Positions 7,511-15,927 of a stretch of DNA of 64,000 nucleotides are shown in pieces. Below the pieces are notes generated by a model. The model searched no databases, had not been told where the DNA came from, and saw only the letters and a program-made list of their open reading frames with translations. Source of the DNA: Rossellomorea marisflavi (GTDB taxonomy: Bacteria > Bacillota > Bacilli > Bacillales > Bacillaceae_B); NCBI RefSeq assembly GCF_001274775.1, contig NZ_LGUE01000003.1:77794-141793 (forward strand). The letters run 5' to 3'. Each line of letters begins with the position of its first letter. Within the stretch, counting starts at the first letter, position 1. Made by a program: the position numbers and the translations under genes.

Positions 7511-9505
7511 ATGAACAAATATGTTGCTGTACCGTTACGATTTATTTTGTACTACATATTGGGGATACTCGGAATCATGGGCGTGAGCGTCGCACCACAG
7601 GTTCTAAGTGAAAAAGGATTGTATAACTTCGTCGCTTTCATTGAAGAATTCCTCAAGTTCACCATCTATTTCGCCGATCCGGGAAACTGGGAATATAACT
7701 ACAAGGGACAAGTCGACTCACTTTTCAATGTCCTGTGGGAGCCTTATCTGTATTCCATGACCATCATTCTTGGAGCCATCGCCCTGGGCCTTGTGCTGGC
7801 GTTGATATTTGCCGTGATTACCTTTTTCCTCCCTACTCCGCTTTCTTCAACGCTGAAGAAAATCCTTAACTTCATGGAGTCGGTGCCGGATCTGCTATTT
7901 GCTTTCCTCCTGCAGCTATTTATCGTTTTCTTTTTCAAAAAATACGGCATCATGCTCATGGAATTCACAGAGTTTGATGGTGTGCAGATTTACGCGGCAC
8001 CGATCTTCACCCTTGCCATCGTACCGATGGTCTCCTTCTTCAGGATCCTCCTCCTTGTCATGGAAGAGGAAATGGTGAAAGATCACATTGAATTCGCCAG
8101 GAGCAAAGGGCTATCAAGGAGCCGCATCCTCTTCTCGCATGTGATGAAGAATATCACACCAAGCTCCTTCTATCATGGGAAGCTCATCATCTGGGGGACC
8201 CTGTCGAGTTTATTCATCATTGAAACCCTGTTTGATATGAAGGGGATCACCTTCTATATCACACAGGATTTCAGACCTGTCGTGATTGCGTATGCCCTGA
8301 TCCTTCTTTTCACTCCGTTCTTTTTTATCTATCAAGGAGTTTACCTGTGGATGAATCGGGCCGCCGTGACCGATGATTCCCACTACCGGATCAAAAAGGA
8401 CAAGGTCAAGTTCTCAGAATGGAAGATCTGGGGGTTCATCGCCACTTCGTGGAGGGCTTGGAAGGTGCACATGAAGAATCCGAAGTTTGCTGGAGGATTC
8501 ATCATCATCTTCGGAATGATTGTGTATAGTTTCTGTCATTCCCTCTTCAAGGATGAACCTGTCAGCCAGCTTTACTATGTAAAGGATGATGACGGCACTC
8601 TGATCAGTGTCCCGCCTCATGCGCCATCCGAGTTCATGGTGCTCGGATCAGACTACAACGGCTTCAGCATTTTGGACCAGCTTATCGTCGGAGCGAAATA
8701 CACGCTCATCTTCGCCCTTGTTGTGGCACTGTTGCGGGTGATAGGCGGCTTCTATCTCGGGGTAGGCTATCACTTCTTCTTGAACGAACGCAGGAAGAAC
8801 TGGGTGAACAGAATCGTGGATTCGATCCACTTCCTGCCGTTGAGCCTCATTGCGTATCTTCTATTAAGACCGGTGCTGTGGGGATTGACATTCGAAGGCT
8901 TCCAGCACTCCCTGTTTGAACGGCTCGTCTTCGAGGCCATCGTCCTGACGATCCTGGTGCTGCCCCTGACGATGGTTTTGATCGGCAATGAGTTGAAGCT
9001 GATCGGACAGCAGGACTTCGTCGTCTCGGCCAAGCTTCTTGGAGGGAGTAACCGCCACCTGCTCTGGACTCATCTGTTCCCGCATCTCGCGCCGAGGATG
9101 TTCATCCTGTTCGGGCAGCAGTTCATTCAAACGATGCTCATCCTGGTCCATATGGGGCTGTTCTATCTATTCCTTGGTGGAACCATCGTATCAAGGGGAC
9201 TCCTTCCCGATCCGCCGAAGTCGGCTACATTTGAATGGTCTGGGCTCATCAGTTCCTCCAAAGAGGCCTTGATGACCGAGAAATATTGGATCGTATTATT
9301 CCCGCTCTTCGCCTTCATGATCGCCATCTTCGCCATGCAGCTCGTGGTCCAGGGCGTCAAGGAGATCCAGCAGGCCAAGGTCGGTGTAAGGGTGAATAAG
9401 AAACCGATCAAAGGATGGAAAAAGTGGAGTAAGAGTGAAAAGGCAAAGGTGAACCCGCCTCTTGAAGGAGACTTCACCTTGACGCATCAGAACATCAAGG
9501 GATGA
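7511..9505 (+). CDS. Fused double ABC transporter permease, oligopeptide (OppB/OppC) type
   Basis: 664 residues. ATG at 7511 is preceded by AAAAGGGG; the longer frame from 7463 has no better site. Two permease domains are joined in one chain. Each has its own coupling-loop motif: ARSKGLSRSRILFSHVMKN in the first half and SAKLLGGSNRHLLWTHLFP in the second. Each half is rich in membrane helices, with an extracytoplasmic stretch in the middle containing HAPSEFMVLGSDYNG, typical of OppC-like proteins. Dipeptide and oligopeptide importers usually have two separate permeases plus binding protein and ATPases; none is encoded next to this gene. Partner subunits must come from elsewhere in the genome. 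Substrate unknown. Confidence 0.82.
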   Translation: MNKYVAVPLRFILYYILGILGIMGVSVAPQVLSEKGLYNFVAFIEEFLKFTIYFADPGNWEYNYKGQVDSLFNVLWEPYLYSMTIILGAIALGLVLALIFAVITFFLPTPLSSTLKKILNFMESVPDLLFAFLLQLFIVFFFKKYGIMLMEFTEFDGVQIYAAPIFTLAIVPMVSFFRILLLVMEEEMVKDHIEFARSKGLSRSRILFSHVMKNITPSSFYHGKLIIWGTLSSLFIIETLFDMKGITFYITQDFRPVVIAYALILLFTPFFFIYQGVYLWMNRAAVTDDSHYRIKKDKVKFSEWKIWGFIATSWRAWKVHMKNPKFAGGFIIIFGMIVYSFCHSLFKDEPVSQLYYVKDDDGTLISVPPHAPSEFMVLGSDYNGFSILDQLIVGAKYTLIFALVVALLRVIGGFYLGVGYHFFLNERRKNWVNRIVDSIHFLPLSLIAYLLLRPVLWGLTFEGFQHSLFERLVFEAIVLTILVLPLTMVLIGNELKLIGQQDFVVSAKLLGGSNRHLLWTHLFPHLAPRMFILFGQQFIQTMLILVHMGLFYLFLGGTIVSRGLLPDPPKSATFEWSGLISSSKEALMTEKYWIVLFPLFAFMIAIFAMQLVVQGVKEIQQAKVGVRVNKKPIKGWKKWSKSEKAKVNPPLEGDFTLTHQNIKG

Positions 9506-9566
9506 TGTCCACCCGGCATGAAATCCGAAACGGAGGGACATGTTAAAGGAAAAGGAGTGATGAACG

Positions 9567-10352
9567 ATGAGGTTACTGCTCATCAGCTTGACGCTGTCTT
9601 TTTCTTTGACAACGACGGGGCTTGCGAGGGACATCCTGCCCTTGCCTGCCCATAAAAAGGAACTGGCCATCGTGATCGATGACCTTGGGAACGATATGGA
9701 GGGAACGAAAGATATCCTTGATACAGAAGCGACGCTGACGATTGCTGTCATGCCGTTCCTGCCGTCCACAAAAAAGGATGCCGAACAGGCTCATGCGAAA
9801 GGCCATGAAGTGATCCTCCATATGCCGATGGAGCCGGTGACAGGGAAGGCAAGCTGGCTTGGGCCCGGGGCGTTGACAACAGACCTGTCGGATGATGAAA
9901 TCCGAAGCCGTGTGGAGAAAGCGATCCAAGATGTCCCGCATGCCGTGGGGATGAATCATCATATGGGTTCGAAGGTGACAGCCGATGAACGCATCATGCG
10001 GATCGTCCTCGAAGTATGCAAAACGCACGGCATGTTTTATCTCGACAGCAAAACAACGGGTAAGAGCGTCATCCCGAAGCTTGCTGACGAACTGAAGGTG
10101 CCTTATCTCGAGAACGGTCTCTTTTTCGATGATGTCTACACGAAGGAGCACATCGGACAGCAGGCGACGAAACTGGCCGCAAAACTTGAAAAAGACGACA
10201 GCATGGTAGCCATCGGTCACGTCGGTGTAACGGGTACGATGATTGCATCGATGCTGAAGGACTTCATTCCTGTCTACGAAAAAGAAGCCAATATTGTCCC
10301 ATTATCCGACCTTATTCCGGAGTATCACTTGATTGATGAAAGCATGCCATGA
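9567..10352 (+). CDS. Divergent polysaccharide deacetylase family protein
   Basis: 261 residues with an N-terminal signal peptide, so probably secreted or anchored outside the membrane. RBS AAAGGAGTGATG precedes ATG. The divergent polysaccharide deacetylase (YibQ/DUF610) fold is recognised from LAIVIDDLGND near residue 33, HEVILHMPMEP, GMNHHMGSKVT and FYLDSKTTGKS. These follow the beta-strand order of NodB domains, but with altered metal ligands. Whether it hydrolyses cell-wall sugars or only binds is not established for this family. It lies 61 bases after the fused permease and 46 before the next gene, so these three may be co-transcribed. Confidence 0.88.
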   Translation: MRLLLISLTLSFSLTTTGLARDILPLPAHKKELAIVIDDLGNDMEGTKDILDTEATLTIAVMPFLPSTKKDAEQAHAKGHEVILHMPMEPVTGKASWLGPGALTTDLSDDEIRSRVEKAIQDVPHAVGMNHHMGSKVTADERIMRIVLEVCKTHGMFYLDSKTTGKSVIPKLADELKVPYLENGLFFDDVYTKEHIGQQATKLAAKLEKDDSMVAIGHVGVTGTMIASMLKDFIPVYEKEANIVPLSDLIPEYHLIDESMP

Positions 10353-10398
10353 GTTGTATGCTGATAGGTGATGAATAATCGGAAGGAGTGTCGATCAC

Positions 10399-11154
10399 AT
10401 GAAAATGGCTATTGTGACCGGAGCAACAAGGGGACTGGGCGAAGCGATCGCTTCTGGCCTGGTGAAAAAAGGGGTCGGTCTTATCAACATATCCCGTCGA
10501 GATAATGAAAACCTGAAGGCCATGGCCGCGGATGCAGGTGTGGCTTATTCCTTCCATCCGTGTGATTTGACGTCTGCTGCCGACACGGAACAGGTATTCC
10601 GGGAAGTAGGGGCAAGCGTGTTTTCAAGCGGAGCCGACATGATTTATGTAATTCAGAATGCCGGCTTGGTCACCCCCATCAATCCGTCCGGACAAGTGGA
10701 TGCCGGGAGCTTGGAAGCGAGTGTGCACGTGAATCTCCTTGCTCCCATGATCGTCCTCAATGAGATGATCTCCGCGTCTGCGGGCAAATCTGCACAGATG
10801 CTGATCGTCAATGTCAGTTCAGGAGCAGGCAGCCGGCCCGTGTATGGTTGGAGTACGTACTGCTCCACCAAGGCAGGACTCAATATGCTGACGGAAACCG
10901 TGAGCCTGGAGCTATCGACTTCAGGACGCGATCATAAGGTCATTTCCTTCAGCCCGGGTGTCATGGATACGGATATGCAGGGAGAAATCCGTTCCTCATC
11001 ACAGCAAGCTTTTGTAGAAGTAGAGAAGTTCAAACGCTACAAGGAAGAGGGGACCCTTCGCAGCGCTAAGACGGTGGCGGATGCACTGGTGAATCTGATC
11101 ACGGAAACAGAAGTGGAAAGCGGTAACCTTTATCACATCAATGATCTTGTATGA
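10399..11154 (+). CDS. yueD: Short-chain dehydrogenase, YueD / benzil-reductase type
   Basis: 251 residues, classical SDR. TGATRGLGEAI at the N terminus binds NADP(H), with basic residues in ISRRDNE favouring the phosphate; VIQNAG is the structural NAG motif. NVSSGAG supplies the catalytic Ser and YCSTK the Tyr-Lys pair, and SPGVMDTDMQ closes the cofactor site. Overall layout resembles sepiapterin reductase and the Bacillus YueD proteins that reduce benzil to (S)-benzoin. The physiological substrate is unknown. RBS GGAAGGAG lies upstream, and a strong bidirectional terminator follows. Confidence 0.88.
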   Translation: MKMAIVTGATRGLGEAIASGLVKKGVGLINISRRDNENLKAMAADAGVAYSFHPCDLTSAADTEQVFREVGASVFSSGADMIYVIQNAGLVTPINPSGQVDAGSLEASVHVNLLAPMIVLNEMISASAGKSAQMLIVNVSSGAGSRPVYGWSTYCSTKAGLNMLTETVSLELSTSGRDHKVISFSPGVMDTDMQGEIRSSSQQAFVEVEKFKRYKEEGTLRSAKTVADALVNLITETEVESGNLYHINDLV

Positions 11155-11163
11155 TTGGACACA

Positions 11164-11207
11164 AAAAAGCCCCGGGCTCTGGTCGATACCAGCATCCCGG
11201 GGCTTTT
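11164..11207. terminator. Bidirectional terminator between yueD and metT
   Basis: AAAAGCCCCGGG pairs with CCCGGGGCTTTT around a 19-base spacer that itself contains CTGG/CCAG. It serves both convergent genes. Confidence 0.92.
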
Positions 11208-11216
11208 CCCATTGAA

Positions 11217-12533
11217 TTATGATCGTACCGGCTCTGTAGAATGAGCTTTCCTGCGGGTGAAACGAGGCAGGGCGAATTTGATCGCCACCAGGCCACAAAT
11301 GGCCGTCAAAATCGGGTAGAATGCATACGGAAGGATGCTCAGTGGCGAAATGCCGGCTGTTTCTGCTACGAGAAGCATCTGGGCACCGTATGGAATCAGA
11401 CCCTGGACGGCACATGAGAAGATATCGAGGATACTCGCTGTCTTCCGGTTGTCCACTCCGTATTCATCACTGATTGATTTGGCAAGGGGCCCGGCAATGA
11501 TGATGGAGATGGTATTATTGGCCGTGCACAGGTTCGTGGAAGCCACGAGTCCTGCGGTGGAGTATTGTGCACCTTTGGTTGAACCGACCTTCCTGGTCAC
11601 AAGATAGAGAAGCGCCTGGATCCCACCATTGTGACGGATCAGTTCCACCACTCCACCGATCAGGATGGATAGGAAGGCGATCTCGCCCATGCCGAGCATA
11701 CCATCGGCGATGCTGCCGAAATAGCTTGTCGGTGTGAAGCTTCCGTCGATGAAGCCGATGATTCCTGAAAGCAGGATGCCGCCGAATAAGACGGCAAATA
11801 CGTTCAATCCAGACAGGGCGCCGATGATGACAGCAAGATACGGAAGGATCTTCACGATGGAATAACTTCCGGCGTCGACGGATGTCTGGTTGCCGAGCGT
11901 CACGAAGAACAGGGCAATGATGGTGATGATGGCAGCAGGCAGGACGATGAAGAAATTGACTTTGAACTTATCTTTCATCTCCGTTTTCTGCGTACGGACC
12001 GCCGCGATGGTCGTATCCGAAATAAAGGACAGATTGTCACCGAACATGGCTCCACCGACAACGGTCGCCATGGCTAGAGGAAGGGAGATATCCGTTCCTG
12101 AGCTGATTCCTACACCGATAGGGGCAAGGGCCGCAATGGTTCCCATGGAAGTCCCCATGGCCAGTGAGATGAAGGCGGCGATCACAAACAGTCCGACAAT
12201 CAAGAGATTTTCCGGAATGACGGATAGGGCGAAGTTGACCGTTGAATCAACGGCACCCATTTTTTCAGCCACACCTGAGAAAGCGCCAGCCGATAAGAAG
12301 ATCAAGACCATGATCATGATATCGAGGTTACCCGCTCCTTTGGCGAAGCGTTCAACCTTCACATTGAGACTGTCCTTCCGGTTCATGGCCAGGGCCACGA
12401 CAGAAGCGATGATGATCGCCACGAGTACGGGGAAGGAATAGAAGTCCCCTGAAATGATACCTGCCCCGAGGAACAGGGCAACGAATATGAGTAATGGTAA
12501 TAATGCCAGTAGATTGCCTTTTTCCTGATTCAT
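11217..12533 (-). CDS. metT: NhaC-family transporter under SAM riboswitch, probable methionine transporter MetT
   Basis: 438 residues, about a dozen membrane helices. The start at 12533 (MNQEKGNLLAL) follows AAAGGAG. The NhaC/Na+:H+ antiporter superfamily is indicated by MGTSMGTIAALAPIGVG and GAMFGDNLSFISDTTIAA near the middle. Sequence alone would give Na+/H+ antiporter, but the 5' leader carries a SAM-I riboswitch. Comparative genomics has assigned S-box-controlled members of this superfamily as methionine transporters (MetT). The likely role is therefore sodium- or proton-coupled methionine uptake when S-adenosylmethionine is low. Single gene, with terminators on both sides. Confidence 0.78.
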   Translation of the reverse strand: MNQEKGNLLALLPLLIFVALFLGAGIISGDFYSFPVLVAIIIASVVALAMNRKDSLNVKVERFAKGAGNLDIMIMVLIFLSAGAFSGVAEKMGAVDSTVNFALSVIPENLLIVGLFVIAAFISLAMGTSMGTIAALAPIGVGISSGTDISLPLAMATVVGGAMFGDNLSFISDTTIAAVRTQKTEMKDKFKVNFFIVLPAAIITIIALFFVTLGNQTSVDAGSYSIVKILPYLAVIIGALSGLNVFAVLFGGILLSGIIGFIDGSFTPTSYFGSIADGMLGMGEIAFLSILIGGVVELIRHNGGIQALLYLVTRKVGSTKGAQYSTAGLVASTNLCTANNTISIIIAGPLAKSISDEYGVDNRKTASILDIFSCAVQGLIPYGAQMLLVAETAGISPLSILPYAFYPILTAICGLVAIKFALPRFTRRKAHSTEPVRS

Positions 12534-12572
12534 GTTGTGCACTCCTTTTAGATGATATGTTTCGCATAAAAT

Positions 12573-12602
12573 AAAAAACCTCTTCAAATAAGAAGAGGTT
12601 TC
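12573..12602 (-). terminator. Riboswitch expression-platform terminator
   Basis: Read on the minus strand, AAACCTCTTC pairs with GAAGAGGTTT around a short loop and runs into Ts. It lies between the SAM aptamer and the metT start and would form when SAM is bound. Confidence 0.88.
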
Positions 12603-12618
12603 ATGAAAACGAAACACC

Positions 12619-12728
12619 CTTCTTATCTTTCAAGCCGGTGGCTTGCTGGATGTGGCACAGCACTCGTTTGGACGAGTCCGCTGCCGAGACATCATAGGGC
12701 CAGTCCCTCCGTCTCTCTGGATAAGAAG
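12619..12728 (-). promoter_or_regulatory. SAM-I (S-box) riboswitch aptamer
   Basis: Minus-strand sequence shows the S-box core blocks in order: CTTATCCAGAGAGACGGAGGG at the 5' side, GGCCC, GGCAGCGG, a variable hairpin, GTGCCACATCCAGCAAG, and GAAAGATAAG closing P1 against CTTATC. This is the class I SAM aptamer; ligand binding would favour the downstream terminator. With the promoter at 12766-12794 and the terminator at 12573-12602 it forms a complete transcriptional OFF switch for metT. Confidence 0.95.
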
Positions 12729-12765
12729 ATTTTACGTTATGCAGTTATGTTTAAGATACTTACAT

Positions 12766-12794
12766 ACTTTAATGGGTTTCATCCTAAATGTCAA
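12766..12794 (-). promoter_or_regulatory. Sigma-A promoter of the metT riboswitch transcript
   Basis: On the minus strand, a perfect TTGACA, 17-base spacer and TAAAGT, placed about 35 bases upstream of the SAM aptamer. Confidence 0.75.
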
Positions 12795-12858
12795 ACGGGA
12801 AAATTTTCATCCTTATCAAGCAAACGCATTCATATTCTGGAGATGAACACAGTTAGTA

Positions 12859-12888
12859 TTGTAACTGGAATAAATCAGATGCTATAAT
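12859..12888 (+). promoter_or_regulatory. Sigma-A promoter for the downstream lipoprotein
   Basis: TTGTAA, 18-base spacer and perfect TATAAT at 12883-12888, 58 bases before the lipoprotein start codon. Confidence 0.65.
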
Positions 12889-12946
12889 CAATTAATGGAA
12901 AAATAAGGGGGTTGGAAGCCCTCGGCACAACAGGAGAGGTGACCGT

Positions 12947-13549
12947 ATGAAGAAGCGATATTGGCTGCTGGCATTGAGTATGTGTCTGTTACTGGTGGGG
13001 TGTTCTCAAGGGAAGGGAAATGGTTCATCGAAGTTGACGTTGGAACCGTATGACCTGAGTGATAAGGAAGAAAAGGTGGTTGCCGCTACAGGGAGAGGTT
13101 CCATGTTCTTCTTTACCCTGGATGGAACCCTGGCGAAGGATATGGATCTTGAAAGGACCATAGAAGTGTATGAAAAAGGGAAGCTCGTAAGCGATGAGCC
13201 GTTTCAATACGACGAAGAAGCGAAAAAATATAAACACTCCCTGAACTCCTTCGGCATGGAAAGCTCGGAAAAGGATCTGAAGATCTTTAATGGGAGCGAG
13301 GGCGCCTTCATCACTATGGACGAAGACCCCATACCAGAAGAAAGTGGAAGTAGTGCATCCTCCTTGTTAACAGAGAAAGTGGAGCTCAAGAAAGATAAGC
13401 CTGTGTATATTTACGGAATGGCTACTTCTAAAAACAACGGGGATTCCGTAGGTATTGGATTGGAAGATGGGAAACCTGTCGGTAGCTTCAAAAAGTCCGA
13501 CAAGGCCTATATCTATAAAATCACCCTGGTGGACCGTAAATCTGAATAA
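12947..13549 (+). CDS. Hypothetical lipoprotein
   Basis: 200 residues with a lipoprotein signal peptide: KKR at the N terminus, a hydrophobic core and the lipobox LVGC with the lipidated Cys near residue 19. A Gly/Ser-rich linker follows. The mature part is hydrophilic, with no motif I recognise; a central acidic stretch (DEDPIPEE) and a C-terminal beta-rich region are visible. The start is supported by CAGGAGAGGTG. It has its own promoter and is probably monocistronic. Expected on the outer face of the cytoplasmic membrane; function unknown. Confidence 0.85.
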   Translation: MKKRYWLLALSMCLLLVGCSQGKGNGSSKLTLEPYDLSDKEEKVVAATGRGSMFFFTLDGTLAKDMDLERTIEVYEKGKLVSDEPFQYDEEAKKYKHSLNSFGMESSEKDLKIFNGSEGAFITMDEDPIPEESGSSASSLLTEKVELKKDKPVYIYGMATSKNNGDSVGIGLEDGKPVGSFKKSDKAYIYKITLVDRKSE

Positions 13550-13676
13550 TTTTCAGAATAAAGATTATTTTATTAGGATAATAGGTTTTAAATCTTTTGA
13601 CTGGTGGTACAAGAAAGATATATATCACATATAGGATTCGAGCGTTAACAACTTTCATGTAAAAGGGGAGTCTATT

Positions 13677-13949
13677 ATGGATAATACCTTCGTCTACTCA
13701 AAAGAATATGCCAACCTTGGCGACATTATAGAATTCAAAAGGAAAAAGCACGTCCTGCAAGGCGTCGTGACGACCCTCAGGGAGAACACGGTGATCGTGC
13801 GCATGGATAAGGAGTCAGCGATGAAGCTTGACCTTCCCGATGATCAAACCGTGGTTGCCCATAAGAACTATGCCGTCATCGAGCGTGCAGAAAACGGTAC
13901 GAATCCGGTCTTCGTCTACGATGGCTGGAACAGTGCGCTGAAGGCGTAA
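13677..13949 (+). CDS. DUF2187 family protein (YkvS-like)
   Basis: 90 residues, small soluble protein. The sequence GDIIEFKRKKHVLQGVV, then NTVIVRMDKE and VVAHKNYAVIE, matches the DUF2187 pattern seen in Bacillus YkvS: a compact beta-barrel-like domain reminiscent of KOW or SH3 folds. RBS AAAGGGGAG precedes ATG. A strong terminator follows. No role is established for the family. Confidence 0.82.
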   Translation: MDNTFVYSKEYANLGDIIEFKRKKHVLQGVVTTLRENTVIVRMDKESAMKLDLPDDQTVVAHKNYAVIERAENGTNPVFVYDGWNSALKA

Positions 13950-13961
13950 ATAGTATATAAG

Positions 13962-14003
13962 AAAAATCCCCCGGCGCTAAAATGGGCGTCCGGGGGATTT
14001 TTT
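13962..14003. terminator. Bidirectional terminator after the DUF2187 gene
   Basis: AAAAATCCCCCGG pairs with CCGGGGGATTTTTT around an internal CGC/GCG-containing loop. Confidence 0.92.
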
Positions 14004-14072
14004 GAGTTGTTCAGGTGATAAGGTGAAGCATGCAGAAAGATGGCTGTGCAGGTGGTTCACCTTCGCCCCGGT

Positions 14073-14327
14073 TCATCTCCGGTTTGCGTACTCCCTCACC
14101 ATTTCTTCCGTCACGGTCTTGCGCTGGGGTACGACGCCCTGCCTTGCAAGGGCATTGATGTCCTGGGTGATGTGATTGATGCGGTCGGTGGTGAATGGCT
14201 TTCCGGCTTCGCATAATGTAAGGGCTTCTTCGATGGCCTGTTCCCTCGATTCATCAAGCTTCATGAACTCCTTCACGAGGCTGTGCTGCTTGCTTGAATG
14301 CTTTGTGATGTCCTTGTGTACGCTCAT
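14073..14327 (-). CDS. ypbS: DUF2533 family protein (YpbS-like)
   Basis: 84 residues, all soluble and mostly helical: SVHKDITKHSSKQH at the N terminus, then EQAIEEALTLCEAGKPF, DRINHITQDINALARQ and a C-terminal TVTEEMVREYANRR. This pattern fits DUF2533, represented by B. subtilis YpbS. A GGGATGAGGG site lies before the ATG. It lies 65 bases downstream of clsA on the same strand and may be read through from it. Function unknown. Confidence 0.75.
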   Translation of the reverse strand: MSVHKDITKHSSKQHSLVKEFMKLDESREQAIEEALTLCEAGKPFTTDRINHITQDINALARQGVVPQRKTVTEEMVREYANRR

Positions 14328-14392
14328 GCCCTCATCCCTCTTTCGATTGGTATATGTCTCATTATGCTTGTTTTTCGCAGCGGTGGCAATGG

Positions 14393-15841
14393 TTACAGGA
14401 TGGGGGAGAGGAGCCGGGATATGGACTCTTTGAATTTGATCATGAGAGGTCGGCGGTGATAGTCCTCGAGGGTCAATTCCCTGCTCAATTTCCTGTCTTC
14501 CATGAAGGAGCGGCTGAGCTCCCGTGACAGTTTCCGGTCATACAGGAAGGCGTTCACTTCGAAATTCAGGCGGAAGCTCCTCACGTCGATATTGGCTGTG
14601 CCGACCGATGAAAGTTCATCATCCACGACGATCGTCTTCGCGTGGATGAAGCCGTTATCGTAGATGAAGATCCTTGCCCCCGCCTTCAATAATTCCCCCA
14701 CATACGAGTAGGTCGCCCAGTAAACGAACATGTGATCTGGCTTGTTCGGGATCATGATCCGGACGTCCTTCCCGGTCAGTGCAGCGATCCGAAGCGAATC
14801 GAGGAGGCTTTCATCCGGGATGAAATAGGGCGTCTGGATGTAGATCGAGTGCTTGGCCGATGAGATCATCTTCAAGTATCCGTTTTTGATCTGCTCCCAT
14901 TCTGAATCAGGGCCGGAGGTGACGATCTGGATACCCGTCGAGCCGCTGAAGGAAGCGGTCGGGAAGTATTTTCCCTCATATGAGATCTTCCTTGACTTTG
15001 TGGCCTGGTTCCAGTCCAGGATGAATCGTGTCTGCATGGCGAGGGAGGCACTGCCGATCACCCGGAGATGCGTGTCCCTCCAGTAGCCGAACTTTGGATC
15101 CAAGCCGAGGTATTCATCGCCGACGTTGAAGCCGCCCACGTACCCTACCTTCCCGTCGATGATGACGAGTTTGCGGTGATTCCGGTAGTTGAGGCGCAGG
15201 TTCACAAACGGGATCTTCGACGGGAAGAAGACCGCGACTTCCCCTCCCACTGCCGTCAGATGCCTGAAGAAACGGGGCCTTGTCCGTCTTGAGCCCATCT
15301 CATCATAAAGGATGCGGACTTCAATGCCCTGTTTTGCCTTCTCGATGAGCTTATCCACGATTTTTTTGCCGAGCTGATCTTTTTTGAAGATATAATATTG
15401 AATATGAATATGGCTCCTTGCCTGTTCGATGTCGCGCAAGAGGGCTTCGAACTTCTCCTGCCCGTCTGTATAGACCGTAACATCATTGTCCTGGGTCAGC
15501 AGGGCGTCATTGTTGATGAGATGCATATAGATGAGGTCCTGATGGGGAGAAATTTCTCTGTGCCTGAAAGGGAGGGATTGTTCCCTCAGAGATCGGGTCT
15601 GTTCGATCAAGAGGTCCTCGATCCCGATCTTTTTGATTCCTTCCCAGTCGAAGAGGCGTTTCCTGGTCATGTTTTGTCCGAAAATCAAATAAAGGATGAA
15701 GCCGAGATACGGAATATAAAAGAGAACCATGAGCCAAGCCCATGTCGCCCCGGCATTTCTCCTTTCAAGGAAGACGATGATGGAAGCGAGCACCAGGTTG
15801 AAGAAGAATAAAACCCCTAAGAGGATGGAAAGAATGTGCAT
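14393..15841 (-). CDS. clsA: Cardiolipin synthase
   Basis: 482 residues. The start at 15841 has AAAAGGAG about 8 bases upstream; the longer frame would start at a TTG without a site. Two N-terminal membrane helices (ILLGVLFFFNLVLASI and AWLMVLFYIPYLGFILYL) are followed by two phospholipase-D catalytic motifs, NHRKLVIIDGK near residue 221 and HAKTIVVDDEL near residue 400. Both have the His-Lys-Asp order, with the GG and S/N positions after them. The enzyme joins two phosphatidylglycerol molecules to cardiolipin and glycerol at the membrane. The name of the exact paralogue (ClsA, YwjE, YwiE in B. subtilis) cannot be fixed from this alone. Confidence 0.94.
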   Translation of the reverse strand: MHILSILLGVLFFFNLVLASIIVFLERRNAGATWAWLMVLFYIPYLGFILYLIFGQNMTRKRLFDWEGIKKIGIEDLLIEQTRSLREQSLPFRHREISPHQDLIYMHLINNDALLTQDNDVTVYTDGQEKFEALLRDIEQARSHIHIQYYIFKKDQLGKKIVDKLIEKAKQGIEVRILYDEMGSRRTRPRFFRHLTAVGGEVAVFFPSKIPFVNLRLNYRNHRKLVIIDGKVGYVGGFNVGDEYLGLDPKFGYWRDTHLRVIGSASLAMQTRFILDWNQATKSRKISYEGKYFPTASFSGSTGIQIVTSGPDSEWEQIKNGYLKMISSAKHSIYIQTPYFIPDESLLDSLRIAALTGKDVRIMIPNKPDHMFVYWATYSYVGELLKAGARIFIYDNGFIHAKTIVVDDELSSVGTANIDVRSFRLNFEVNAFLYDRKLSRELSRSFMEDRKLSRELTLEDYHRRPLMIKFKESISRLLSPIL

Positions 15842-15927
15842 GCTTTTTCTCCTTTTCAAACCAACTAATGGTAATATATTGTAGTGTACGAGTTATAGTA
15901 TGTCCGGATCAGAAAGAAGGTGAACAG

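Noticed and set aside
9573..10220. 215-codon minus-strand frame opposite the polysaccharide deacetylase
   Set aside because: The sense strand has signal peptide, ribosome site and conserved family blocks; the antisense product has no features.
13580..13620. Sigma-B-like promoter before the DUF2187 gene (GTTTTA ... TGGTAC)
   Set aside because: Only a partial match in both boxes compared with the convincing site at 57301; not listed as a feature.
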